From UBA5070 sp035913415 (GTDB lineage Bacteria; Fibrobacterota; Fibrobacteria; UBA5070): DNA of 64,000 nucleotides. The translations under genes were made by a program, and so were the position numbers. Below are positions 27,182 to 36,316 of the stretch, piece by piece. The notes under the pieces are model-generated. The model was not told the DNA's origin. It did not search any database and saw only the letters and a program-made list of their open reading frames with translations. The stretch covers positions 1 to 64,000 of the forward strand of contig JAMIIV010000207.1 in the NCBI GenBank assembly GCA_035913415.1, in the 5' to 3' direction. Numbering within the stretch: the first letter of the stretch is position 1; the number at the start of each line of letters is the position of its first letter.

Positions 27182-29089
27182 TCAGAACACCCAGGTGAGC
27201 GCGAACCCGGACGCCCCCAACACGGCGAGGGAGCCGGCCACCCAAGCGTTGCCGCGAGCGTCCCGTTCGTCGGCGCGCGCTTGGTCGTAGCGTGCCTTGG
27301 GCACGGCGAAGTCGGATTCCGCCGAACGGTAGGCGTCCTGGGCTCGTTGCGCCTCGTCGGAGGCTTCGGCGGCCTGCTGGACGTACCACCCCGCGGCGAC
27401 GCCGGCCACCAGGGCGGCGCCTCCGCTGAAGACCCGGAAGAAGGTGCGCACCCGCTCCCGACGCCGGGCCTGGACTTCGGGAGACAGGGGGAGCGAGGCG
27501 TAGAAGCTCGTGGTCAGTCCGGCCGTCAGGGAGAGATCGCGCTCCCAGGGGACCCGATCCGGAGCCTGCACCACCAGACGGTGCGGCCCGGGCTCCAGTG
27601 AGTCGGAGGACCAGACCCAACTCACCACCTGCGACTCGACCCGATTTCCGTCGATCGTCCGATGCCGGGTGGCTTCCGGCATCATCGCACCCAGGGAGGT
27701 GCCGTCGAGGGTGATGCGGGCCTCGTTGCCCGTCCGCACGCGCAAGGACGAGAATCGACTTTCCAAACGGGCGTCGACCATGGTCTCGTCACCTTTGCGC
27801 AGGAAGATCTCCCGGCGCCAATCCTGTTTGCCGGGCGCACGCACCGTGACCACGCGGCGCCCCGGCGCAAGGGTGTCGATCCGCATCGGGACACGGCCTC
27901 GCGGTTGCTCGTCGATCCAGACCTCGGCCTCGGCGGAGGCGCTGAAGAACACGCCCGCGAAGCGGCGCAGGGGCTCCAGAGTTTCGGTGGCCCCCTGGCG
28001 GATCTCCACGTCCCGGTCCAGGGTGTCCCACATCGGGTGGTGCAACACCACCTTCCAGCGCCCCGGCGGCAGGGCGATGGGATCGACCCCCGCATGGGCC
28101 CGCAGGGTGTCGCGCCGGTGGATCAGGAGCAACGCGGCTTCGGGAGCCGGATCCAGGACCAGATACCCCGCCGGACGCAGACGGACCTTCAGGCTCGTGG
28201 GACGGTCGAGCACCAGGGAGGCCGTCACGACGGTGTCCAGCCAACCCGCCTTGCGCAGATGCACCTGGTGCGAACCCACCAGCAGGGAATCGAGTTTCAG
28301 GGGAGTGGTGCCCAACTCGCGACGGGTTCTGTCATCCGGGAAGACCGCGGCCCCCGACGGCTCCGAGAACACCTTGAGGGACGACATCCCGCTGTCCAGT
28401 TGGAGCTCGATCCGCTTCAGATCGTCGCGTTGCAGGTGCACCGATTGCGCCCCCCGCCGCGTGGCGGTGCGCGCTTCCAGGAGATGTACCCCGGCCGGCA
28501 AACCCTCCAGCAGGAACGGACTGCGCCCGAGCACGCGTTTCCCATCCAGGAACAGGACGGCGGTCGTGTCGGAGAGTTCCACCTGGAGGTCGCCGGCCCC
28601 CACCTCGGTGGATTCCCGCTGGCGCGCCACCAACGCGCCTTGCGCCAGCCGCTCCCCGAGCCGGGGCACCGAGACCGCGAGCAGTTCGTCCACCGACAAC
28701 GCCCCATCCTGGCTGGCGTCGAAGAGCACCTCGCCCGACTGCACATCCAGGATGCGGGCCGCCAGCACGTACTGGTCGCCGATCTTGCCCACGGTCCCCA
28801 CCACCATGCGGTCGACGGCCAGCAACCGCCCGATCTCGACCGCGCACTCGCCCCGCTCGCAGGCGCCGCTGGCCTGGAAGGCCTGCTCCTTCAGGATGCG
28901 ATCCATCTCGGAACGCTCCAGGACCCGGACCTTCCCCGACTGCAACAGGACGGCCCGCAGCCGCTCGGAGAGGATCGCGGCTTCGTCGCGACCGAGCCCT
29001 CGCGGACGGAGGTCTTCCACCGCCAGCAAGGGCATCTGGGCCGCGCGGGCCAGGCCCACGAACATCAGGAACACGAACAGGAACTTCAT
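27182..29089 (-). CDS. Exported CsgG/FlgO-like protein with PEGA-type repeats
   Basis: A 635-residue protein with a signal peptide (MKFLFVFLMFVGLARA). Residues 17-150 resemble the CsgG/TolB-N-like fold (ILSERLRAVLLQSGKVRVLERSEMDRIL, DRMVVGTVGKIGDQYVLAARILDVQSGEV, quoted in part). Residues 160-540 carry several PEGA-like units (VELSDTTAVLFLDGKRVLGRSPFLLEGLPAGVHLLEA type). Two hydrophobic segments near the C-terminus (about 555-575 and 612-633) anchor it. The start at 29089 was chosen because the signal peptide begins there. Known relatives sense or assemble envelope structures; the role here is not established. Confidence 0.72.
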   Translation of the reverse strand: MKFLFVFLMFVGLARAAQMPLLAVEDLRPRGLGRDEAAILSERLRAVLLQSGKVRVLERSEMDRILKEQAFQASGACERGECAVEIGRLLAVDRMVVGTVGKIGDQYVLAARILDVQSGEVLFDASQDGALSVDELLAVSVPRLGERLAQGALVARQRESTEVGAGDLQVELSDTTAVLFLDGKRVLGRSPFLLEGLPAGVHLLEARTATRRGAQSVHLQRDDLKRIELQLDSGMSSLKVFSEPSGAAVFPDDRTRRELGTTPLKLDSLLVGSHQVHLRKAGWLDTVVTASLVLDRPTSLKVRLRPAGYLVLDPAPEAALLLIHRRDTLRAHAGVDPIALPPGRWKVVLHHPMWDTLDRDVEIRQGATETLEPLRRFAGVFFSASAEAEVWIDEQPRGRVPMRIDTLAPGRRVVTVRAPGKQDWRREIFLRKGDETMVDARLESRFSSLRVRTGNEARITLDGTSLGAMMPEATRHRTIDGNRVESQVVSWVWSSDSLEPGPHRLVVQAPDRVPWERDLSLTAGLTTSFYASLPLSPEVQARRRERVRTFFRVFSGGAALVAGVAAGWYVQQAAEASDEAQRAQDAYRSAESDFAVPKARYDQARADERDARGNAWVAGSLAVLGASGFALTWVF

Positions 29090-29245
29090 GGCAGCAGGGA
29101 CCCGGGGGGACTGGGAAGGAAACAGGTCGAGGTGGACCTGAAAACCTACATGCCGCCGGAACGCGCAAACCGTGACGGCGCTCACATGCCCGCACCGTGC
29201 GGAATTTGTCCATTCGACACCCTGGAAGTCCCTTCCGCGCCGTGG

Positions 29246-31549
29246 TCAGAGTCCCGGGGCGAACACGGTGGACGAACCGGCCGCGCAGCGAATCCGCACC
29301 ACGGTCGAACCCTCCCGCCGTGGCAAGGGGATCCGGGTTTCCTGGGCCTCCAGGACGACCTCGCGACTCCAGAGGCGCCGACCACCGAGATCGAATTCCT
29401 CCAGGATCGCGGGTCCCGCCACGACCGAACGCACGCAGGCGACCCGACCTCGGAGGACGAGATGGATGGCCTCCGAACCCTGTGCCCCACCACCCCGGCT
29501 TCGGACGGGTTCCTGGATCGCGACCGCATACCCGAAACTGGCGTGTGTCGCCGAAGCCTGCAGGATCCAACCCTCCGCCGACCCCGCCGAGGGCAGGACC
29601 GACAGCGAGAACGCAGTGATGGCCGACCCGAGGACCGGACTCTGCCAGAGAGGATCGGGGCTGTCCAGAGTCAGAATCCCCAACCGTCCTGCGGAGGTGG
29701 CGTACGCGTAGAGCGGCGCCGTCGAATCGCTGCCCGGCAGCAGGACGAGTTGTTCGATCGGAGCGCCCACCGCGTAGCGGCGAGTCCACACCCGCGCTCC
29801 GGTGCGGCGCGACCACGCGAAGAGGGTGGTGTCCAGGTCGGCGACCACCACGTCGGAAATTCCGCTGGGCGGGTTGGGCAGGAGCGCGAACGCACCACTG
29901 GCCCTGGTCTGGCTGGGGAGTCGCACGGCCTTGGCGGCAGAGGAGTCGAACACCCAGACGCCACCGTTCTCCCACTGGGTGGGAGGCGAGCCGATCACGA
30001 GATCGATCGAATCGATGTGGCGCAAACGGGCGATGGTTCCCGTGGTGAGCTGCCGATAGACCGAGGGCGACGAGCGTTTCCAGATCACGGAATCCAGCTC
30101 GTTGCGCAACTGGAGTTGGCCGTTGTGGGTCAGATGTGGCTCGCTGCGAGAGGCTCCCCCGTCCAGCAGGGTGGACCAGACCGCATAGGATTCCGGAGCG
30201 CGCCGCAGATCGGCCGTGACGAATTGCGAGGTATCGGACAGAAGCAGGGCCGTGCGCGCGTCAGATCCCGGTCGAACCTCCTTGCGCACGTAGCTGCCCG
30301 GCAGAAAACGAGCACCCCGGCTCGCCCCTGAACTGTCCAGGGACAACACGTAATCCTCGATGGCGACCAGGATCCTCCTTCGGCCTTCCTCGTCGAGGAC
30401 CGAACTGGAGGGGAGAACGGGCAAACGGTGCCCCGGGCTGCGCCAGACCACTCGGCGACGGGAGGCGTCGGCCATCACCAACTGGTCGTCGGCGGTCGTG
30501 CCAACGTCGCCGGCCCAGACGACCTTCGCCTTCTTGCCCGTCCCGATCGGCCCCACCCACAACCCCCAAGCTCCCGAATTGGGGTTGGGGGTCTTCCAGT
30601 TTTCCGACGAATCCGGACCCAGGCGGTACAAATCACCCGATTGGTTGTCGACCACGAACAGGCGGTCCGGCCCACCCAGGCTCTCGGGCGCCACCGCGAC
30701 CGCATCGAAATAGCCACCGTCGGCCTCCAAGGACCACAACCGCTCGCCGGTGGCGGCACGGAATCCGACCACCCTGCCGCTGTCGGCCACGATCTCGTCC
30801 AAGCCGTCCTGATCCAGGTCGCCCAGATGGACTCGGATGCCCCAGGGGAGTCGTCCAGGCCGTCTCCCCAGACTGTCGAAGCCCGTGCCGCGCCAGCGCC
30901 GAAGGATCCCGTTCGGCTCGACCAAGTCGATCGAATCGCGGTGGAGGGGGTGTCCCAGGGCGACCGCCGCGGCACTGGCCAACGACGCACGTCCCTTCTC
31001 GCGGAACTGGTGGTCGAGGAACAGAATCTGTCCCCGCGTCCGTTGGTCGTCCCCGCTCAGGCACACGATCTCCTCAGCCCCATCGTGGTCGATGTCGACC
31101 AGATCGATCCTGCGGACGCCGTCCAGTGAATCCCCCCGGACGGACAGCGACCGAGGTACGAGGGAATCTCCCTCCAAGAGCAGCAGGCGTCCATCGGAGC
31201 GTCCCAGAAGGATGCGCAGACGGCCATTCTGCGGAGGCAGACTGCGCAGGGCACTGGCACCGATCTCTCCACCCGCCCCCCAGTACCGGGGCATCGGAAC
31301 CAGCGTGGTATCCCCTTCTTCCGAACAAAAGATCTGAACGATGTTGCCACCCGTGGTCCATCCCCCGTAGATGCCGTCGTTGGACGCCACCGCAAGGCAA
31401 TGTCTGCCATCGGAGAGCGTGACCGAGTCCATGCCTCCGACGCCGGGCATGGCACCGGTGAAGCCGATGTTCCAGAGCGGACGGACATCGAGCCGAGAAG
31501 GGGCCGAGGGAATGGCACAGGCAAGGACGAGGGCAACGAGGCTGATCAT
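29246..31549 (-). CDS. Secreted FG-GAP/VCBS-like repeat protein
   Basis: A 767-residue protein with a short signal peptide (MISLVALVLACAIPSA). It contains repeated calcium-binding-like FG-GAP motifs (IDLVDIDHDGAEEIVCLSG, VHLGDLDQDGLDEIVADSG) and PQQ-like blades, so a beta-propeller is likely. The C-terminus FDLGGRRLWSREVVLEA resembles a type-IX-like sorting domain. ATG 31549 has a GGAG ribosome site. It is upstream of the CsgG/PEGA gene on the same strand (156-bp gap). Confidence 0.72.
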   Translation of the reverse strand: MISLVALVLACAIPSAPSRLDVRPLWNIGFTGAMPGVGGMDSVTLSDGRHCLAVASNDGIYGGWTTGGNIVQIFCSEEGDTTLVPMPRYWGAGGEIGASALRSLPPQNGRLRILLGRSDGRLLLLEGDSLVPRSLSVRGDSLDGVRRIDLVDIDHDGAEEIVCLSGDDQRTRGQILFLDHQFREKGRASLASAAAVALGHPLHRDSIDLVEPNGILRRWRGTGFDSLGRRPGRLPWGIRVHLGDLDQDGLDEIVADSGRVVGFRAATGERLWSLEADGGYFDAVAVAPESLGGPDRLFVVDNQSGDLYRLGPDSSENWKTPNPNSGAWGLWVGPIGTGKKAKVVWAGDVGTTADDQLVMADASRRRVVWRSPGHRLPVLPSSSVLDEEGRRRILVAIEDYVLSLDSSGASRGARFLPGSYVRKEVRPGSDARTALLLSDTSQFVTADLRRAPESYAVWSTLLDGGASRSEPHLTHNGQLQLRNELDSVIWKRSSPSVYRQLTTGTIARLRHIDSIDLVIGSPPTQWENGGVWVFDSSAAKAVRLPSQTRASGAFALLPNPPSGISDVVVADLDTTLFAWSRRTGARVWTRRYAVGAPIEQLVLLPGSDSTAPLYAYATSAGRLGILTLDSPDPLWQSPVLGSAITAFSLSVLPSAGSAEGWILQASATHASFGYAVAIQEPVRSRGGGAQGSEAIHLVLRGRVACVRSVVAGPAILEEFDLGGRRLWSREVVLEAQETRIPLPRREGSTVVRIRCAAGSSTVFAPGL

Positions 31550-31614
31550 AAAAGCTCCGGGAATGGATCGATGATAGGAATCCGTTCCCCCGGTGCCAGC
31601 GTCCTCCGGTCTGA

Positions 31615-32208
31615 TCAGGCCAGCGCGCCGCGGGCGCCGCCCGCACCCCCCAGCAAGTGGAACTCCTCCCCCGGCGTCAGGACCGGGAGCAGATGCAGGA
31701 TGTCGCCCCGCATGGCAAGCAGGATGCCCAGATAGGTGCGCAGATTGCGGGCGAACTCCGCGAAGATCCCGGCCGTACGCGAGACCGGGGGCGGCATCCG
31801 TTCCGCCAAGTGCGCCGCGAAGCCGTAGTAGGCACTGGCGCGATCGGCGAGATTGTTCTCGGTGATCTGGTAATAACGCCCCACCTGCCGGCCCTGCAAG
31901 CCATCCCACAACCCCAGATGCAGCAGATAGCGGTCGGCCGCCGTGCGGTAGCCGTCCAGGCGTTCCCGTGGACTTCTCATCTTCGATGTCTTGTCGGCCA
32001 CGTCCATGTCCAGACGCTCTCCTTGGCGATCCACCTCCAGGAGCCACGGCGCTTGCGCCATGTGCGCCAGAAGCGAGGCCAGGTAGATCGTCGCCGCCGG
32101 ATCCTCTTCGAAAAGGACGTCCCGTTTTTCGCGTTCCTTCCGCGCGTCCAGGATTCGTTCCACGAACCACCCGAACAGGTTTTGTTGTCCGATGTCGACC
32201 AAGTCCAT
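31615..32208 (-). CDS. Hypothetical helical protein
   Basis: A 197-residue soluble, mainly helical protein that I do not recognise. Notable stretches are NLFGWFVERILDARKEREKRD near the start and AGIFAEFARNLRTYLGILLAMRGDILHLLPVL near the end. The start at 32208 is fixed by an AGGAGG Shine-Dalgarno sequence (32214-32219 on the complement), 5 nt away; an in-frame ATG 33 bp upstream lacks one. It lies 65 bp upstream of the FG-GAP gene and may be co-transcribed. Confidence 0.62.
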   Translation of the reverse strand: MDLVDIGQQNLFGWFVERILDARKEREKRDVLFEEDPAATIYLASLLAHMAQAPWLLEVDRQGERLDMDVADKTSKMRSPRERLDGYRTAADRYLLHLGLWDGLQGRQVGRYYQITENNLADRASAYYGFAAHLAERMPPPVSRTAGIFAEFARNLRTYLGILLAMRGDILHLLPVLTPGEEFHLLGGAGGARGALA

Positions 32209-32468
32209 GAGAGCCTCCTCCCGCGAACACTCCGCATCCATTCACGCATCTTGCAGGAAGCGTGCCGTCGCATACGGGAGCTCGGGGACAAACGGAACCC
32301 GGCAGGATCCGCCGCCTTCATGGACACAATCAGACAAACTTCGACAATGGAGTCAGACCCAGAGACAATGCATGGTTCCGCCAATATCGTTCCGGGCAAG
32401 AGACCGCCCCCCCGTTGCGTTCGCCGGAGCGGACAAATCGAGGCGGCTTGCTCCGGGGATCTCGACAC

Positions 32469-32502
32469 GCTCGATCACCGGACGGACAAGCTCGACCACC
32501 GG
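32469..32502. repeat. REP-like repeat units downstream of the amylase gene
   Basis: Two tandem units GCTCGATCACCGG (32469-32481) and GCTCGACCACCGG (32490-32502) share the core of the palindrome at 6993-7047. They lie in the 335-bp gap between the amylase stop (32544, minus) and the hypothetical gene, in which I see no other gene. Here the arms are degenerate and not palindromic over their full length. Confidence 0.5.
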
Positions 32503-32543
32503 GCTGAAACGATCAAGCAGCTCGACCAGGGCCCCGCGAGGGA

Positions 32544-33860
32544 TCAGTCTTCCAGGAGCCACATCTGCGCTTGCCGTGGAGGCAAGGCCAGGTGGAGGTG
32601 TTCGTCGAGGATGGTCATGCGGTGCTGGTGGATCTGGCAACGGTAGGTTCCCCGGCGCAGGCACGAGGCGTCCAGGAAAGGACTGCTCCAGTGCCGGCCC
32701 TTGTTGACGGCGACCAGGCCGCGGTCGCCCCGCACGAAGACCAGGCAGTCGTCGTCCTCCCACAGCGTGCGCTGGGGGAGACCGTGTACCGCATTGTGGA
32801 ATCCGACCATCTGCACGATGTCGTAGCGATCCCAGCACCCGTCCCAGCGACCGTTGTCTTCGGGGAATCGCACCACACTCTCGCCGTGGTCGGAATAGAC
32901 CATGGGCACGCCTCCGTCGCGCCCCAGCACGTAGGCGTTGGCCAAAAACTCGTCGTGCCCCTCCAGGATCATGCCTCGGAATCCGTCGTTGTTGGGGACG
33001 TCGTGGGTGATGGTGAACGTGACGGCCTGGTGCGGCGGCAGGGCCATCCCCACCGCGGCTGGATCGGAGAGGCAGCGCATGGAGCCGCCCGGAGAGAACG
33101 CCCGCAGCAGCGATTGCTGGAGCGGGAAGTCGTAGCAGGGCAGGCCCGTGTCGCGTACGATGGGCCAGAGGAATTCGCGATTCTGCTGGTCGTCGAAGGT
33201 CAGGGTCTCGCCGAACAGGAACTTGCCCCGCAAGGGCTCGGAGTGGAAGACGGCCGTGATGTGGTCGGTGGGCAGATGCTTGACGGCGTCCACACGGAAG
33301 CCTTCGAAGCCGATGTCGACCAAAGCCTTGAGGCAGCGGATCTGTTCCTGGACCACAGCGATGGACAAGACCAGATCGGGCAAACCCGACAGGGCGCGAT
33401 GGACGATCTCCTCGGAATCCGTCCAGTCGGCGATGTCGCGCGGCGGGTGGAAATCGCGCTCGGTGAACAGGCCTTCGTCGAGGTTGCCGTAGAGCCGGTC
33501 CTTCTCGAACTCCTCGCGTTCGGCGGCGTAGCGCGCCAATTCCGCACGGCCGGGGAACTGGAATCGGTCCGTGCGGTTCTCGTTGGCCATGTGGTTGAAG
33601 ACGACATCGACGTACGATCGCACGCCCAGAGCCTTCAAAGCCTGGATGGCCGCGACAAGATCCGCCTTGCGCCCCGACCACGAGCGCACCACGCGGTAGT
33701 CCTTGGGCTGGTAGGCCTGCCACCATTCGGACCCCTCGGGATCGGAATAGAACGGCGGTGGGAACAACACCGCACCGTAGCCGGCGGCGGCGATCTCCTG
33801 GGCTTTGGCGGCGATCTCCTGGTAGGTCCAGTGGAAGGCGTGGAGGATGACATCGCGCAT
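32544..33860 (-). CDS. Alpha-amylase family glycosyl hydrolase (GH13)
   Basis: A 438-residue alpha-glucan hydrolase with a (beta/alpha)8 barrel. Catalytic residues are in place: region I DVVFNH (85-90), nucleophile Asp191 in FRVDAVKH, acid/base Glu218 in FGETL, and His286-Asp287 in THDVPNND. There is no signal peptide, so it should act in the cytoplasm on malto-oligosaccharides or glycogen. The start at 33860 is the first ATG of the domain (MRDVILHAFHW). Transcribed alone; 122 bp from the pilus ATPase operon. Confidence 0.93.
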   Translation of the reverse strand: MRDVILHAFHWTYQEIAAKAQEIAAAGYGAVLFPPPFYSDPEGSEWWQAYQPKDYRVVRSWSGRKADLVAAIQALKALGVRSYVDVVFNHMANENRTDRFQFPGRAELARYAAEREEFEKDRLYGNLDEGLFTERDFHPPRDIADWTDSEEIVHRALSGLPDLVLSIAVVQEQIRCLKALVDIGFEGFRVDAVKHLPTDHITAVFHSEPLRGKFLFGETLTFDDQQNREFLWPIVRDTGLPCYDFPLQQSLLRAFSPGGSMRCLSDPAAVGMALPPHQAVTFTITHDVPNNDGFRGMILEGHDEFLANAYVLGRDGGVPMVYSDHGESVVRFPEDNGRWDGCWDRYDIVQMVGFHNAVHGLPQRTLWEDDDCLVFVRGDRGLVAVNKGRHWSSPFLDASCLRRGTYRCQIHQHRMTILDEHLHLALPPRQAQMWLLED

Positions 33861-33982
33861 GGGGGGAACTCCTGCCGAAATCCCACCGAGGGAGGATGAA
33901 GGGGATGCAAGGATCCGGCTTGATCGAGAAATGAAGGAAAACCGCCGAACTCCGAAGCTCCGGGAGTGAGCTCCGTCACGGA

Positions 33983-35674
33983 TCAATCGAGGGAGACGCG
34001 TTCGAGCTCTTCCAACGTGGTGAGACCGCGCAGCACTTTCTTGAGGCCGTCCCAGCGCAGCGGTTTGTAACCCGTGCGCAAGGCGCACTCGGCGATTTCC
34101 ACGGCCGTGGCCCGTTGCGAGATCTGCTGGCGCAGTTCGTCGGTGAACATGAGCGTCTCGTGGAGCGCGATACGGCCGTAGAACCCGGTGCCGCTGCAGG
34201 CGTTGCAACCGCGGCCGCGGTAGAACTTGACCTCGGTGGGCCCATCGCGTTCGAAGAGCTCCTCGATCAGATCTTCGGGGGTGTCGACAGGCTCGCGACA
34301 GGCTTCGCAGATGCGACGCACCAGGCGCTGCCCCATGACCCCCACCAGGGCGGGCGCCACCAGGTAGGGCTCGATGCCGAAATCGATCAGGCGCGTCACG
34401 GCGTGGATCGCGGAATTGGCATGCAGAGTGGTGAGCACGAAGTGGCCCGTGAGGGCCGCCTGCAGACCGATGCGCGCGGTTTCCTCGTCGCGGATCTCGC
34501 CCACCAGGATGATGTCGGGATCCTGGCGAAGGAAGCTTCGCAGCGCGTTGGCGAAGGTGAGGTCGACGGCGGGGTTGACCTGCACCTGGGTGATGCCGTC
34601 GAGACGGATTTCGACGGGATCCTCGATGGTCATGATGTTGACGCCCTCGCGATTGAGCTCGCGGAGCATGGCGTACAACGTGGTGGTCTTGCCCGAGCCC
34701 GTGGGGCCGGTCATGAGGAACACGCCATTGGGATGGCGGAGCGCCTTGTGCACGGCCTTGGAAGAGCCCACCGAGAGGGCGATGGCGTCCAACCCAGGGG
34801 TGGAGGCCTTCTTCATCTGGCTGAGCAGGCGCAACACCACCTTCTCGCCGTAGATGGTGGGAATGCACGAGAATCGGAAATCAAGGGAACGTCCCTCGAG
34901 GGGAAACTGGATGCGGCCGTCCTGCGGCTTGCGTTTTTCCACGATGTCGAGGTTGGCGATGACCTTCAGCCGCGACACCAGGGCCAGCATCACCCCGTGG
35001 GTGAGGGTGGTGCGTTCGTGCAACACGCCGTCGATGCGGAACCGCACGCGCACCTTGGTCTCACCTGGCTCGATGTGGATATCCGAGGCGCGATCCTTGG
35101 CCGCCCAGAGGAACAGGGCTTCGACGAACTCCACCACGCCCTGATCACCAGAGATCTGCTGTAGCATCTCGTGGGAGACGGGTTCCTCGTTGGAGAAGAA
35201 GTTCTTGGCCTGCAGGGCGCGGACCTTCTTCTCGACCTTGTCCTCCGACGAATAGTGCACCTCGATGGAGGAGGTGATGTCGTCGGGCCAAGCGAACACC
35301 GGGCTGACGGGCATGCGCAGCGCCGATGACAATTCCTGCAATCCCTGACGGTCGAGGGGGTCCTTGCAGGCCACGGTGACCGTGCCGCCCAGTTCGTAGA
35401 GCGGGATGGCCGAGACCTTCTCGGCCAAGGCCTTGGGAATGCGGCTCAGGAGGTCGGAGGCGAAGATGGTGGTGTCCAGATCGACCACGGCGACGGCGAT
35501 GGAGTCGCCCCACACCCGGCAGAGGGGATTCTTGTCGTGGGGGCGCATGCGCACCAGGATCTGCAGCGCCCGGAACGGATCGCCTTCGGATTCGCGGAAC
35601 ACGCCTTCGAAGTCGGCTCGCTCCAGAAGCCGCGAAGCGATCAACCCCTTCCAGAAGTCAGGATTCGGGGTCAT
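33983..35674 (-). CDS. Type IV pilus/type II secretion ATPase (PilB/GspE family)
   Basis: A 563-residue hexameric secretion ATPase that powers pilus assembly or secretion. An N-terminal T2SSE-N-like domain (about 60-165) precedes the catalytic part. Walker A is GPTGSGKT (323-330), the Asp box TIEDPVE and Walker B DIILVGEIRDEET follow, and a zinc-type tetracysteine (CEAC ... CNAC) lies near 450-490. It starts 17 bp inside the preceding small gene (35658-35822). No pilC, pilT or pilin gene is in this window. Position behind a kinase and response regulator suggests regulated assembly. Confidence 0.92.
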   Translation of the reverse strand: MTPNPDFWKGLIASRLLERADFEGVFRESEGDPFRALQILVRMRPHDKNPLCRVWGDSIAVAVVDLDTTIFASDLLSRIPKALAEKVSAIPLYELGGTVTVACKDPLDRQGLQELSSALRMPVSPVFAWPDDITSSIEVHYSSEDKVEKKVRALQAKNFFSNEEPVSHEMLQQISGDQGVVEFVEALFLWAAKDRASDIHIEPGETKVRVRFRIDGVLHERTTLTHGVMLALVSRLKVIANLDIVEKRKPQDGRIQFPLEGRSLDFRFSCIPTIYGEKVVLRLLSQMKKASTPGLDAIALSVGSSKAVHKALRHPNGVFLMTGPTGSGKTTTLYAMLRELNREGVNIMTIEDPVEIRLDGITQVQVNPAVDLTFANALRSFLRQDPDIILVGEIRDEETARIGLQAALTGHFVLTTLHANSAIHAVTRLIDFGIEPYLVAPALVGVMGQRLVRRICEACREPVDTPEDLIEELFERDGPTEVKFYRGRGCNACSGTGFYGRIALHETLMFTDELRQQISQRATAVEIAECALRTGYKPLRWDGLKKVLRGLTTLEELERVSLD

Positions 35675-35822
35675 GGCCGCCTCCCTTGGGCTTCTTGCGG
35701 CGCGACTTCATCAATTCGTTGATCTCCTCCTGGGAAACCCGCAGCGACTTGGCCGGGGCATCCATCATCTCGTCCTGCGCGATCTCCTCGAGCAGTTCGG
35801 AAAGCCGGAACCGCGGCTTCAT
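35658..35822 (-). CDS. Small charged protein (54 residues) of the pilus/two-component operon
   Basis: A 54-residue protein from ATG 35822, which overlaps the response regulator stop as ATGA; its own stop overlaps the ATPase start by 17 bp. The sequence has an acidic helix (SELLEEIAQDEMMDAP), then RVSQEEINELMKSRRKKPKG with a basic end. The SQEEINEL part resembles the short helix seen in FliM/FliN-type docking peptides, where it contacts CheY. No other family found. It is real by tight coupling on both sides. Confidence 0.62.
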   Translation of the reverse strand: MKPRFRLSELLEEIAQDEMMDAPAKSLRVSQEEINELMKSRRKKPKGGGHDPES

Positions 35823-36316
35823 TCCTGGACCTCGCCCTCGGTCCATTCCCTCCAGGTCTTGAGCACTTGGTGGCTGATTTCCTGGACGGGAGTGTCCTTG
35901 CGCAGGTAGTTGGCCGCTCCGATGTCGAAGCAGTTCTCGACCGTCATGCGGTCGGTGACCGAGGTGAGCATGATGACGGCGATTTCCGGACAGATCTCCA
36001 GGATGGCCGGCAGCGCTTCTTCCCCCGACATCTGGGGCATGTTGATGTCCAGCAGGATCACATCGGGCCGGTGTTCACGGACCGCCTCGATGGCTTCCTT
36101 GCCGTTTTTCGCTTCGGCGGCGATCTCGAACCCGGCCCGCGCCAACACGGCCTTCATGAGCATGCGGATGTGGGGCTCGTCGTCGGCCACCACCACCTTG
36201 GGCAGGAGCTGCTGGTCGGGGGGCTCCGGGGGGGCGACTGGTGCTGGCGTGGAGGGCGTCGGGGAGGCAACGGGCACCTGCACCTCCGCCGCCTTTTTGT
36301 CTCTTCCCCAGTTCAT
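35819..36316 (-). CDS. Response regulator, CheY-like receiver
   Basis: A 165-residue single-domain response regulator. A Pro/Ala-rich linker (residues 10-38) precedes the receiver. The acidic pair is Asp45-Asp46, the phospho-acceptor is Asp90 (VILLDINMP), the switch Thr is Thr118 and the conserved Lys is Lys140. No output domain, so it probably works by protein contact, perhaps with the 54-residue protein or the ATPase. Its ATG at 36316 overlaps the kinase stop (ATGA). Confidence 0.9.
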   Translation of the reverse strand: MNWGRDKKAAEVQVPVASPTPSTPAPVAPPEPPDQQLLPKVVVADDEPHIRMLMKAVLARAGFEIAAEAKNGKEAIEAVREHRPDVILLDINMPQMSGEEALPAILEICPEIAVIMLTSVTDRMTVENCFDIGAANYLRKDTPVQEISHQVLKTWREWTEGEVQE

